Positions 14,204 to 25,965 of a DNA stretch of 64,000 nt are shown one piece after another (within the stretch, counting starts at the first letter, position 1; every line of letters begins with the position of its first letter). The stretch is taken from positions 62,001 to 126,000 of the forward strand of contig VXAU01001833.1 of the NCBI GenBank assembly GCA_013399695.1, given 5' to 3'. Below the pieces are notes generated by a model. That model ran no database searches. It was not told the DNA's origin and saw nothing but the letters and a program-made list of their open reading frames with translations. This DNA is from Formicarius rufipectus. Lineage: Eukaryota > Chordata > Aves > Passeriformes > Formicariidae. Position numbers and translations under genes: made by a program.

Positions 14204-16039
14204 GCCGCTCCGCCCCTGTAGGGCCAAGGGCCTCTCAGCCCCGCAGGGCTCCCGCAAGCCTTGAGGAGATGGTGAGTCTCCCGAATGGGTCTCACCGGCC
14301 TTAGTGGGACGGATTTCCAGATGGGCAAAGCCCACCTCCCATTGCACAGGGAGCACTAGAGCTGCTGAGTCTACTTGAAGACAGGGCTAAGCAAATGGGT
14401 TTGGAGCTCTTTCTGGTTTTGTTTGCTAGTCCAGAGCAGCAGGGTAGTTGTGTATCTCTTATCCCAGCCTTTATCACCTATTGCGTTCAGCTTTGACACT
14501 TGCTGAGAGTGTCCCTTTGGGAGAAATCTAACAGGATAAGCTCTTCTATGGACAGACTCCGAATGTCTGGATGAGAAGGTAGGTGTACAGACCAATGCTG
14601 TATGAATTTTAATCTGAAGAACCCTCCCCAAACTGCACATAATGTAGATGTAGAAACCTCCTTACTTCTATGATCTGAGCCGCCTCTGCTATGCTACAGA
14701 ACACAGCTAATCTGAAAAATGACATGAAAAGGAAAAAGAAAAGCACAGCAACAAGCCATCTTGCAAACACATGAAGTAGGGACTCTCTGCTTACACACCG
14801 TCGACGCAGGGAGAGAAAGCAAGAGTACAATGGGTAGTGCTTTATGTGTATTGACATACAGATCACTGACTTCAGTTTGGATCTTCGGCAGGCTTTCTGG
14901 GTGACTCTGTGGTACCTATGCACTGGTAGACAGTACCTACAAGCAGTATCATATAGCTGATATGCCATATACTAGGTATCAGCAGAACATACTCTTTTTA
15001 ATTGTATCACACCCTGATACAACTGATGCACAGTTTCTCAGTCATAAGGGATAACACACACGTTTATGCTGTCAAACTGGTGGCGTTTCATACTGCTGCA
15101 TTCTGTGCTATGTATATTTCCAAAATCAAGTATGTGAATCAGTGCTCTTGTCTGCACAATCACTGCTTTGATATTTGCCTATAAAAAGGCAAATTTTGTT
15201 TTTCCTGCAAAAATGTTGTTATTCAGATTCAGATTTGAAGGTAAATTCTGTTCTTATTTTTCCCATCCCTTCAAATAAAGTGCCCTCGCTCTTGATTTGT
15301 GTGGTGTCTGAGAACATCATGTCTCATGTAATTTCATGATTTATTAGCCTACAGGTGTAGCTATTCTAGGAATCATCCCCAACTCTGTAGCTTTTTTATG
15401 TCATTTCTGAAGATGACCCAAATATGAGTTTGCATAGCTTTATATGCACTGGCATGGATCCCCCAAATAATACAGCTGTGGTAGCAACGCATTGGCTGCA
15501 AAACCTGTCAAGAAGGTTGAGAAAATACAGACTTATTAATTCATCAGAAAAAAAAATTAGCTCATGCAGAGCTCCAAAGTACCACAGCTGGGCTGTGGAT
15601 TTCCTGGAGGGATAGATCGTGGAGGTTTTATCTGCATTTATTTTATGCCTTTTGGTAGAGATACTGGAAACCAGAAGAAAACCTAGGATCTCTCAGGAGA
15701 AGTTGATGCAGGAGTTCTACTTCAGTTGAAGGTCAGGGCAGAAAATCTAGGGACTGTTGGGCATTTCATGTAGGATTTGGTCTGGCAGAGCTTAGAGGTA
15801 TTCCTGTCCTAGGCAGGAGTTCTACAACCTGGTAGGTCACCAGCACTGCAGAACCTAGCAGAGGGTACAACCCCTGTGTGTTCAGAGCTGCTGCTGCTGC
15901 ACAGCATTTCAATTTTAACAAGCTGGTGTTCTCAAAAGAAGTAATGCTTAGTCAGAAAAATGGCAACCAGGTGCCAAGTGATGTTTTTGGGATGCTTTTT
16001 CAGTAGCAAGGGAAAGAGGAAATGAACTAGTCTGAATTA
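14204..16039. other. Non-coding DNA, no gene seen
   Basis: GC content falls again after about 14.35 kb. Open frames such as 14609-14968 (minus) have no recognisable motif. No repeat boundary or RNA structure was identified. Confidence 0.5.
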
Positions 16040-16135
16040 AAAACAAACAAACAAAACAAACCAGAAAACAAACAAGCAAACAAAAAAACCCAAACACACA
16101 CACTCCCCACCACCAAAACCCAAACAGCAAAACAA
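16040..16135. repeat. A/C-rich simple repeat
   Basis: About 95 bp of caaa, aaac and aaaccc units, with a short cacacaca run and very few other bases. It resembles the tract at 13641-13735. Confidence 0.85.
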
Positions 16136-16756
16136 TGTTGTGTTTCTCCTTTCCTGTGTAAGTCATAGCAAAGAGACTATGTGAAAGCACTGAAAAGCTA
16201 CGATGAGAGGGTTTTCCATGTGTGTGAGCCCACGCATGGAAGGAAGCTGAAGCTAATGAATCAATAAATAGTATTTTATGTATCTTCTGTCAGTAACTAT
16301 TATATCGGTGCTGGCTAATGTCCCAAAGACAAAATGCGACATCGCAGTTAGGGCTGAAGTGGACACATAGCTTTCCCCCAGTAGCTTGTGGAAGAGGTAG
16401 ATAAGCGAGGTGACTCATGCTGTATGGAGTTATTCACGCCTCGGAACACTCGAAATGTATGCTGATTCTCACACCTCGGGGTGAGCGCTGCCAGAAAGAG
16501 TCTGGGGACGCTGCTTTATCAGAAAGCAATACATCCCGCCACATCCGCGAGGCTGATCGCTCCGAAATCGGTCCTTCGCCTCGGTTCTGCTGCGGCCGTC
16601 GCGAGCCTCAGGGAAGACGGCAGCTGCCACTGTGGTTAGTACTGATACAGATTCCTGACGATCGAAGTGGGAACCGAGAAATCCAAACTACCCATAACTT
16701 TTTCAGCCGTGTGAAATTTTCTTTATGGGAAACTGCGTTGCCCGTGTACTTTGCTC

Positions 16757-16825
16757 CTGTTTGGGGAGTTTTGTTTGATGGTTTCTTTGGTTTTGTTGGT
16801 TTGTTTTTTTGTTTTTGTTTTTTTC
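16757..16825. repeat. T/G-rich simple tract ending in a splice-acceptor-like cag
   Basis: About 70 bp of gtttt and ttggttt units end in a long T-run followed by ttttttcag. It is roughly the complement of the A/C-rich tracts at 13.6 and 16.0 kb. The end looks like a polypyrimidine tract plus acceptor, so an exon beginning near 16828 is possible but not supported otherwise. Confidence 0.6.
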
Positions 16826-17427
16826 AGGTGCAATAAAACTACTGAGAATGAAAGCTAACCTCTTAAGGTGTGTACACATCCCTGTCCGGGCGCCTTGGGA
16901 TAACACCACCAAGACAAGCAGTCGGGAGAGCCGGAGCTGTCGGGACCCGCGGGGCATCCCCAGTCCCCGTCCCACCGCCGCCCCCGGCAGCCGGCAGGGG
17001 CTGGAGGAGCGAAGGAGTTAAAGGGAGGCGCTTGGGAAATCTGATGCTAACGAAGCCCCAGGAATGTTGCACGTTTCCATTCCCCTCCAGCTTTCGGAGG
17101 AGGTCAGTCCCCACTGCGGGCAGCCGCTCCGAGGAGCCCAGCCCCGAGGCCGCACTTGCTGCGGGCGCCGCCCCACACCTTCCCGCAGGTTACGCGGGGA
17201 GACGCCGGGGAGGGACGCGAGGGGGGTCGGTGGGTGGGAAAAGTTTTTCCTGGATTTGGGATGCTGTGCCGGTACCTGCAGAGCGTAGGGGGGAGAGGGC
17301 ACAGGTCCGCGGCTCTGTGCACCGCGGGCTCGGGCGGAGGGAGCGGCGGGCTCGGGCCGCCCCGCAGACAGGGGGGCAGCTGCCCTGACCCGCCGCGGCC
17401 TCTCTTCTCTTGCAGGCGCGGCCGGAG

Positions 17428-17729
17428 ATGCCGGGGAGACGGCTGTGGTGGGCGCGCTGCTGGCTCGGCGTCTGCCTCTCGCTGCTGGGCGCGGGGGGCG
17501 GCGCGGCCGAGCCCNNNNNNNNNNNNNNNNNNNNNNNNNNNNNNNNNNNNNNNNNNNNNNNNNNNNNNNNNNNNNNNNNNNNNNNNNGCCGAGGGCTGCC
17601 CAGAGCCCGCCCTGCTGCGCCCCGCCGACACAGCCGCGCACTTCGCGGGGGACGACTTCGCACACGCCGGCCCCGAGCGGGGAGGCGGCGGCGCCCTGGG
17701 CGTGCAGCTCGCCTGCGATGTCAAGCCAG
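17428..17729 (+). CDS. Coding exon 1: signal peptide and N-terminus of a secreted multidomain protein (contains assembly gap)
   Basis: The ATG at 17428 is the first after an in-frame TGA (17386-17388) and begins MPGRRLWWARCWLGVCLSLL, a typical signal peptide: Arg pair, hydrophobic core, then small residues (AGGGAA) for cleavage. After 29 codons the sequence is N at 17515-17587. It resumes at 17588 in a different frame as AEGCPEPALLRPAD and ends LACDVKP at 17729, with the donor cag/gtgcgg leaving one base (phase 1). That base plus the first two of exon 2 make Gly. A pyrimidine-rich stretch ending cag at 17413-17415 looks like an acceptor, so this is probably exon 2 of the transcript after a non-coding 5' exon in the CpG island. 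The family is unrecognised; secretion is inferred. Confidence 0.75.
17515..17587. other. Assembly gap (73 N) inside coding exon 1
   Basis: Seventy-three N interrupt a very GC-rich coding exon. The codons before the gap end complete at 17514, and the codons after it start at 17588 (fixed by the phase-1 donor). The missing length should therefore be a multiple of three. Seventy-three is not, so the gap size is only an estimate or a flanking base is wrong. Protein frames drawn across it are meaningless. Confidence 0.95.
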
Positions 17730-20700
17730 GTGCGGGGCGGCTTGAGGGGCCCTGGGGGCGGGAGGGCACGGCCCCCGCACCGCGCCACAGCCCCCGGCCC
17801 CCGAGGGATCCCGCGGCTCTCGGCGCCTATGCTGCACCGCCGCGGGCTCGGCTGCTCCGTCTCCCCGAGCCGGGCAGGTGTCTGCTGAGCCGAGGCGGTT
17901 CAGCACCTCTGGGGTCCCGGACATAAGGGTGCCTGAGTGGCTGCACCATACCTCCCTGTTCTTGCAGAGTTGGGAGGTAAATCTGGCACTGGTCTTCAGG
18001 ACGTGTGGGGGAATTGCTGCCCTGGCTCCCCTCTCTGCTCTCTTTCATCTCCCCTCTGCACGCTAGTGCGTGCAGGAGTTGATGAAAGATGGCAAAACTT
18101 TTTTTAGTGATGTTTTTAAACATGTGCAAGACCTCTAACTGTCTCTCTCTTCACAGTCTGGTATTTCTGGGAGTTTTTATTCATACCAGTATTGTAAAAG
18201 GATTCAGTGGGATGTGTGTATGTTCCAAACCCAGGGTGAACGGACCGGTGCCATTGCTAAGAAATTTGCTGCTGCCTGACTGTCTCACTGCAATAGCCAG
18301 GGAAAAAAAAAAAAAGACCCTCTCCTACAGCACATCATTCAGAATATTTACCTGTCAGTTGATAAGCACAGTTTCAGTGAATTCGGTGTCCTTGTTCAAA
18401 GCCAGGTATGTCCATGGTTACTCTCAGGTCAGTGGAAGATGTATGTAATTCCCTGAGATATGTGGATTTACCCACATGAAGAGGATCATCAGGTCTTAAA
18501 TAACCACAGTGCAATTTGGGTTCTGGTTTAATGTTGTGTCTGAAAGTTATAAAATGTATGAGGAAGGGTGATTTATTTCACATTGATGTTGAAAGCTAAT
18601 GGAAAGCATGAAGAATGTTATTTGTCACCTCCGTGTGGCAAATCTGAGAGCTATGGCTGCTTCAGACACCAGAGCACATGCCAAGCCTCCACAGGTTATC
18701 CAGGTCTGCTTAGTGAAGTGACATCTGCTCCAAAGGAGGCTCCTGTGTTTGGTGATTCCAGTCAGAGGGCTGACATTCAAGCACCCCTGTGTCTAGTGCA
18801 GTGATACCTTCATGTTGATACTTTACCTTGATATTTTTCCCAGGTGTCTTACAGAATGTCTGTATGCTCTGTGACCAAAGGTGGACAACAGAGAAGTCAG
18901 TATGGTTAGCCTTGATTTTCTCTGCTTCTGCATGCCTCAGTTTTGCAGAAAGACCCAGGACCCAGGATATTTGCATTTTCTTTGCCCATATCAAAATCCT
19001 TCTCTGTGTAATACAAGCTTTGGCAAATAATAAGGGGGTTCTGAGTAGACAGCAAAGAGTAATGCTTTTGGGTAGTGCTGAGAGCAAACATGCTGTATTT
19101 CCATGAAGGTCTTACAAAGAGCATCCAGCTCAGCATGACCTCTTCAAACATCCTGTTATTCTTTGGCTGTCTTTGGAGGACTTGGATCGGTCTGTCCTGC
19201 CCAGTCTCCAGTACCATGAGCACTTCAGTTGACATGGTGAGTTACATTCACCTCTCATCTCCTAGGTCTGAGGGTTAGGTCCTCAGTCCCCTCTGATGTC
19301 AGAGGAAATTAGAGCTAAGGGGCCAGAGTGTGAAGATGTTGGGGGGTTTGGAGACTCGGCTCAGAGTTCACTGTACTCTTTCAATTTTATTTTATGTAGG
19401 CTTGATGCCGGGTGAAGGCTTGGAGGAGTATAAGTGTAATAAAATCCTTGAATTCATCAAGAATGGATTATGGCCAGTTGCAATCATGGATTGATGCATT
19501 CATCCAGAGAGAAGCACCGTATGTATTGGAGAGAAAGCAGTGTAAAGTACTGCCCACTAAACCACATTATCTCATGGAAGGCACTGTTGGCATGGAAGCA
19601 CACAGTGAGCAAACCTGTGATAACACACGTGCTGCTATGTGTGAGTTTTCAGATGAGGACAGCTGCATCCTCAGAAGTTCTTCCCTCTCACTGTTGTTGA
19701 CTTGTGTTGCCAACTGTTGCAGTTGGTGTGGATGAGTCTTGCTGTACTTCTGTCCAGACTGGACAAAGGATTTAGAGACCATGCCTGACACTGGCTCTCC
19801 AAGATACAGGCCAGTATCAGTGGCTTGAGCCGATTCCCAGCATGGTGTCTGTTTGCAGGGTCATCTGCCTGAGGCAGTTGACTTACTCTTCACCAACTGC
19901 CTTACAGAGCCAGCACAGTCCATCTGTGGGGGTCACACAAACATCCTAATCATCTTTTCAGACAGTATTATCAGCAACACAGCTACTACCTGGAAGATTC
20001 CTGCCAACTGCAGCTGAACCACCACTTGACCAGGTGGAGATGCTGGAGTGCAGACTCATACTCCCATTTCAAGTTAGATGAGCCCATTCCTCTGCAAGAT
20101 TGTCCCTGCTATTTTTCAGCAGCACCGTGAGTACACCCTACTTCCAATGAAAGACTGGTATCCCAAAAGAAGGAATGCACAGGAACTGTTTTTTGCTGTC
20201 TTATCGTTTTGTATTCCTCTGTGTTTCTCTACTAACTCAATTGCCATTAAATCCTTCAGTTTTTCCTATCAGACCCATCTTCCCATTGTTTTCTTTTGTG
20301 CAGATTTCTCTGCAGCTGCAAACCCCTGCATTTGGGCAAAGTAATGTACAGTTACCATATCTCAAACCTGCCAAACATGGTCAAACAAGGTTGTAGGTTC
20401 TCATGCTGTTACCGTCTGTGCACTGAGCAGTGCCCGCAGCCCACTGCTCTCATCTCCTGTGGTTGCCAGGAGTGTCTGGCACAGTCAGATAGCCCTGTGC
20501 CCTTGGATCCCAATGAAAATCTCACCTTTCCTTTCTCACAATGCCTGACAGATTGTGCCTTAGGGCTACCTTGTCATTCAACATGCCCTCAGGGTGTTGT
20601 GTCTTTTCCAGGCACACTAGGGAAAGGTGGCAGGGGTTTATATGTGATGTTGTGTTTGCAGCATGGATTGCTCTTGAAAGCATGGAGCAGATGTCTGCAG

Positions 20701-23700
20701 AATAGGCCTTGCCATGGCTGTGTAGTCTTTGTGTGCAAGGAAAACAGTACTGCATCTGTGAGTGTACCTGTTTGATGCTTGTCTGGCAAATGTGGAAAGA
20801 TGGGATTATTGGAATCTGCTAGTGAGTAAACATCACTTGCAGTGGAATTCTCATAATTTTAGACATCTGTGACAGAGACAGCCCCATCTGACATGTTCAC
20901 CATGCCATACCTTTATATCCTTAATGAGGAGAAACAGGGCACTCAGTATTTGAGTTATCTTAGATTTCTACTTCAGAATTATTTTGGCAAACAAGATATC
21001 CCTTCTGCTTAATTGAATGTAGTTTATTTTCAGTACTCTTCTGAGAGCTTTATTATGCTCTCTGTTCATCTGGCATTTTGAACTCCAGTAGCATTGACTG
21101 TACTGTGCAGTGAAGGGCTTGTTGTACTGGTAAGTATAAGTTTAGTCAGAATAATAAAGAATGGATAAAAATGAGAGAAAAAAAAATTAAAAAGCACTTT
21201 TTAGGCCTCATATTCTCCAGCTGAGCTTTAGACAGCCAGAAGGAGCAAAGCTAAATTGACTGACTGGAATGTGTCCATTGTTACAAAGTTGTTGAAGGCT
21301 CCTTAGGGCAGAGATAATAGAAAGATGGTCCATCATGTGAGTAAGCTTCACTGCAGTCAGTACTTCAAATTATAGCTGTTCTTACTGCCAGCAAGTTACA
21401 CAGTTACTAGCTGAAGACAACACTCCTTAAGTATGTGCTTAAAAATAAGCTCTACTTTATGTTTCATACTGCATCAGAGCTTCAGTTAATATTCTCTTAC
21501 TCCAGTAGCTTTGCTTGTGTGTGTGAGAAAATCCCAGATTCCCAGGATGAGAAGAGCCCAGTAACCCTGTCTCTCTTCTACCTGTGTGTAAATTTGTGAT
21601 GGCTTAATCATTCAAAATGTCGTTGTTACTGGCCCCTGAATCTCAGCCACTGAGAACTGGAGGAAAAGTGGGTTTGGAAAAAAGTGGTTTGGTAATGTAT
21701 CGACTATAAGATTCACCCTCTCTTGCAGTTTTCCAGAACCATGTCCCTGAGCTGACTTTTAAGTGGTCCAGTTGGACTTACCTCATTGAGAGAAAGAGTC
21801 AAAAAGCTTAGCAATGGAGAGTTCATGTTTTTACTTTCCTTACAAATTTGGATTCGTTAACATTTTGAGTTTAAAGTCAAGATCATATCTTTCTGAATCT
21901 ATTGATAGAAGCAGTCATGTATGCAGCTAATTTGACAGTGAGTGAGCTGGCTGTTAGCATTATGTAGCAGTCTCCTAGAGGAGTGCATTTAAATTTTTGG
22001 TTTTCTGGTATTAAAAGAATATGGTGCTCATTCTTTTCTATATTAATAGCATCTTTATTGATAACTGTATTACAATAGGAGCATGGAGCCCTGATGTCAC
22101 ATGTGATTCCAGCATGTAAGAAATATTAATTCAGAACAAGGGGATGAAGAAAAATTACAGGGAGATCCACAAAGAAACAGTAGTCAACATGTTAGTGAAA
22201 GCATCAATATGTCAGCTTTCATCAGCTGTTTTAGTAGGTGCAAATGCTTTATTTGTCTGCATAAGGACCATCCTTTTCCTCAAAGACTTTCTGTCTGCTT
22301 TGAAGAGATTTAGCTCTTGCTGATACCTGGCATAGTCCTTTTGCTGTGTGTTGTCGCTTGTACAGCCAAACTACTTGGCAGAGACCTGTGTCCTTCTGCC
22401 TGCACATTCTTGATTGTAGGCCAGATTTCTAAGTGCACAAGTTTTGTCAGTAGGCATTTGTTAATGTTTTTCCAGCCTCAAACACAGAAGAAGCCTATGT
22501 AGGTTGATGAAAACTTTTGACAGGCAGTTACAGCGTCCTTGTAACTGTCCTGCTGCCCACTATCTGTCAAACCTACAGCCTGATTTGAGGCAAATTTGAC
22601 AACAGGCAGATGAATTAAACATAGGCAAGGTTGTATAAACTTTGTAAGAGGTGATTAAAGAGAAAGTGAAATATAAATATTTGAAAGTTTGCCTCTAGCA
22701 AAATAAAAATATTTAATACTGAGAAATAAAACCTGTGTGCCTTATGCTGTGAATAAAAATAACCAAATAGCAAAATAATTGGAGAACTGGAAACAGAAAC
22801 TGGCTATGGTCTTTTTTTATTGTCTTATCCTTGATGTTCTGCACTTACAAGAAGAGAAATCTGCATAAGAACAGAAGAGTGAGTGTATGGATTCAGGAAT
22901 GTCTCTCAGGCAGTGTCCAGCAGCAGATACTGTGGAATGTATGGCTTGATATTTTCCTAGATAGTTTTCCCAGCTCCAACAGTTTGTTACTTAGATTTCC
23001 TGAGTTTGATTGATGTTTGTGTATCTTTTAGCCCCAAATTGATCTTCTTTTCTATATTGGGCCAGCAGCTTTCTGGAAGTGATTGAAGTTTTAGCATGTG
23101 TGGATGCTGCTGCCTTCATTTAATGTCCCTTAATTCTTGCATTGAAAGAAAGAGTGAACCGTCTTTCCATATCCACTTACTTTAGGACACCTGTAATAGA
23201 GCGCAGTTGTTTGATTTCATTTTATTTTAGCTGATCTTGGAAAGTCTTACCTACTTTTTCGTATTGTAGTGGTATCATACATTAGATTTTTCTTGCTGCC
23301 CTTTTTGTGAACATTTTGAGTTCTTCTTTACTCCTTTTTGAGATGGTGAACCAGGACTGCATGCTGTATCAAAGATGCTCTATTAATTGATGTTGTAATG
23401 GTATGTTATATTCTGTTATGTGTTCTTCTTCTAATTCATCTTGGCATTTTATTTGCCTTTCTGACCTCTGTTGGGCATTGAACTGCTGATTACATGGCTC
23501 TGTAGCCCACCATCTATATCTAGATATATTACTTCAAGATCATTTCCAGTGGGTAATAATAATCTACAAGTAAAATATTTGATGTAAAAAAACTTGGAAT
23601 TTTTTTCCAGTGGCTGTCTGTTTTCACCTTTATTTCCTTTGAGTTTCTTTTTTACCATTTTATTACTACTACTTGGTATTGTAGACTCCTTTTGCAGCCC

Positions 23701-24034
23701 TTTGTGATTGACCCTTATTTTTACTACCCTTAATGGCTTTGTAGCAAGTTTTATCACTACATTTTATCACCTTTACAATGAAAATTAGCCATTTGCTCTT
23801 TTCTGTATTTGAACCCCAATGATGATTAATTTATGCCCTGAAAGCATGGGCAAATGTTGCTTATGAAATGGAAGACCCTGTGGTCCCATGAAGGGGCTAC
23901 AAGGATAGTAGAAGAACTGACCTTACAGTCATGACTTGAATTAAGTGAGACTTTTCATTAACTTATTAAAACCAGAAAGCTTTTAAAGAGATAATACTGC
24001 AAGCTTGGACAATAATTGATTATTTTTATTTCAG
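17730..24034 (+). other. Intron 1 of the multidomain secreted-protein gene (6.3 kb)
   Basis: The intron is bounded by cag/gtgcgg and tatttttatttcag/gag, both good matches to consensus, and the phases agree (1 to 1). Its first 200 bp belong to the CpG island. The middle (18.8-20.8 kb) is less AT-rich and has several chance open frames, including a Cys-rich one near 20.3-20.6 kb discussed in the findings. An old CR1 lies near the 3' end. No additional exon was needed to keep the frame. Confidence 0.7.
23030..23650 (-). mobile_element. Old, degraded CR1 LINE fragment (minus strand)
   Basis: Read on the plus strand this follows the order of an antisense CR1 3' half: a motif like gcatgctgtatcaaagatgctc, then a segment like cttggcattttatttgcctttctgac, then a segment on the pattern tgctgattacatggctctgtag leading to cttcaagatcatttcc. 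The match is in order and spacing rather than close identity, so it is an ancient copy. The call comes from remembered consensus and should be tested with RepeatMasker. Confidence 0.5.
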
Positions 24035-24573
24035 GAGAAAACGAAGTTCCCTCTGAAGATGCCCTAATACTACAACTGCACCTTGCAAAAGGGCATGAGA
24101 AATTTATTGAAATGTTAAAAAGTCAACAGCAGATCATTGTTGACCTGCAGCAAAAGCTTGCTGAACAGCAGCAGGTATTAGTTAGCCAGCAACGGGAGAT
24201 TCTTGACCAGCAAAGAAAAATGTATGAGCAAATGGATCTGATCAAAGTCCAGTATGGCATGCTTTTTGATACGGTGAAACAAGTGTCATTTCAGAGTTTG
24301 CAAGAAGATATTCAAAATTATTTTGAAAGTCATCTTCAAGGACTTCAGAACCAGGTCAGAAATCATCTCCAGAAGTCATACTCTGTGCATAAAGTAGACG
24401 TGGATGCAAAAGTGATTAATGTTGGGGAGTCTTTCCTGGACTGTGGCCTTTGTGAAAGTGATGAATTTTGCAATTTCCAAAAGACACCTTCACAATGTGA
24501 GAAATGCACATTGTGTCCTGCTGGTTTTTTCCAAATGACTGAGTGTTCTGCAAACTCTGATCGGATTTGCCAG
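24035..24573 (+). CDS. Coding exon 2: Gln-rich coiled coil and first TNF-receptor-like cysteine-rich domain
   Basis: The exon encodes 179 residues plus a split Gly. After an acidic start (ENEVPSEDALILQ), about 75 residues form a heptad-patterned helix rich in Gln, Glu, Leu and Ile (for example IIVDLQQKLAEQQQVLV), a coiled coil likely to drive oligomerisation. A second amphipathic stretch (SFQSLQEDIQNYFESHLQGLQNQV, written here as a helix with regular Leu/Phe) follows. From 24439 comes a Cys-rich module: DCGLC, then C-x8-C-x2-C-x2-C-x9-C-x7-C ending SANSDRICQ, the spacing of a TNF-receptor CRD. It ends at a complete codon (phase 0) with the donor ccag/gtgaaa. Oligomerisation and an extracellular location are inferred from the domain types; ligand and partners are unknown. 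Confidence 0.9.
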
Positions 24574-25898
24574 GTGAAACATTCTTTATCTTTCAGTTAT
24601 TGCTTATGAAGTATTGTGTTTGACATACTGGGATAACATTCTGGAAATAACTACTTGGAGAGCTACAGTGATCCGATTTGGAGCATGTGTTTTACTGAAT
24701 GGGTCTATGGCACTTCCAAGTCTGTCAGAAGTTTTTTTTTTTTCTTTTTTGGTGGGTTTTCTCTTTAGCTTTTACTGCTCTAAATGGGGCATAGTTTGTG
24801 CCTGTAGGGTGTGACACTTTCCCAAATCTGGCAGCTGGCAGAATTTTGATTCTTTTCATGGTTGTGAGAAAAGACATCCTAAAATATTTATACTTTTGCA
24901 TGCTAAATTTGTTTATTTAATCCCATTCCACTCTACAGGAATATCTAGACATCTCTGAAAAGCAAAAGAAAGTTTTACTAAGCAAAACAATAAGTCAGAC
25001 ATTTATTTTTAAGTTTGGAAATAAAAGTTGTCAGTTAAAACTAATGTAAGAACTAGTTCCTGCTTAAAAAGTAACATACAAACATATACAAATACAAAAC
25101 ATTGGTGCTTTTATTGTTAAACACATTTTGTTATAAAATACATTGTATTATACAACACAAAATCAGCATGTAAGCAAAAATAAGATGGTTCTTAGCTTTC
25201 TGTCATTTAGAAGTCCTAATATTACAGGGAACTTGATATTTAAAACAGTATCTTGTTTGCCAAGTATTGCCTGCAATTCTTAGCTTAACATAAGCCTGAC
25301 CAGCCAGTGACCTAAGCCCAGGATACAGAGAAGAGAGTCTGAAAGTGTCTGTCCAGGTTCCTCTCTGCTAGTCTCAGTTTTCTTGAATGCTAGCATTTAC
25401 ATGCAAATGTAGCTCATTATTCTTTCCCCTCTGCCTCTTGTAGGGTAAAAGGAGGGCTTGTTGACAGGAAATAATACTTTCTCATTTACTTTTCATGTGT
25501 GTTTTTTGGTTATCACCTTCTACCCAGACTAAATGTCCTTAAAAGCCTTTCCCAACACTGCCTCAATTGTTACATCGTCCTTAAGATCTGTTGAGTGATG
25601 CATCACTCTGGAGGATGTGCATCCTAACAAGTTTTACTTGTGCAGCCACTCTCTTCAGCTTGTCATCTGCACACTGCTAGCTTTCTGTGGACACCATACA
25701 GTCTTTTTAAAATACCTTTTTAAACATCTGACAAATCCAAATAAAAATTTTCTTGCTCCAACATGCTTGTGGGATCAGCCCCTTATCCATCACTGCATAT
25801 GCCTGTTACTGGCAGATGGGTGTCACAGAACCTGAAGAAATGCTTCAAATTTAAGTTGTTGTGTTATAGTGTTTCAATATGATTCTTGTGATTTACAG
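24574..25898 (+). other. Intron 2 (1.3 kb)
   Basis: Bounded by ccag/gtgaaa and gatttacag/gacaga, phase 0 on both sides. It is AT-rich with a T-run near 24731-24750. No further exon or repeat was identified. Confidence 0.8.
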
Positions 25899-25965
25899 GA
25901 CAGAGATGAATGCACTGAGTCTCCAAGCATTTGTGGTGAGAGGATAAAATGCCTGAATACTCCAG
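25899..25965 (+). CDS. Coding exon 3: first part of a calcium-binding-type EGF-like module
   Basis: This 67-nt exon has a clear acceptor (tttacag) and a near-perfect donor (ccag/gtaagt). It reads DRDECTESPSICGERIKCLNTPG and enters exon 4 in phase 1 as GFRC. DxDEC with C-x6-C-x5-C-L-N-T-P-G-G-F-R-C is the start of a cbEGF: the D/E residues and the Asn with the aromatic Phe are the usual calcium-binding and hydroxylation-type positions. It lacks the ORF length to be seen alone, and is called on splice signals, phase and motif. The fifth EGF cysteine expected one residue after the fourth is absent (CLG instead of CxC). Confidence 0.9.

Larger units (their letters stand above)
16450..17950. promoter_or_regulatory. 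CpG island covering the gene's 5' end (probable promoter)
   Basis: CpG and G+C density rises sharply from about 16.45 kb, peaks at 16.9-17.9 kb and drops to AT-rich intron after about 17.95 kb. The first coding exon lies inside it. No convincing TATA box was seen, as expected for a CpG-island promoter. G-runs able to form quadruplexes occur at about 17219-17240 and 17286-17300. A T/G-rich tract (about 16757-16825) interrupts the island. The exact transcription start cannot be placed from sequence. Confidence 0.7.

Noticed and set aside
13521..14356. Overlapping Pro/Cys/Ser-rich open frames on both strands
   Set aside because: They arise from the A/C-rich tract and the GGACA repeat, where stop codons are rare; no domain, splice or start context.
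17018..17926. Long GC-rich frames across the assembly gap on both strands
   Set aside because: They run through 73 N of uncertain length and overlap the real exon 1; CpG-rich DNA lacks stops by composition.
19412..19735. 107-codon frame in intron 1 as an extra exon
   Set aside because: Exon 1 and exon 2 already join in perfect phase, and the frame lacks suitable splice sites and domain similarity.
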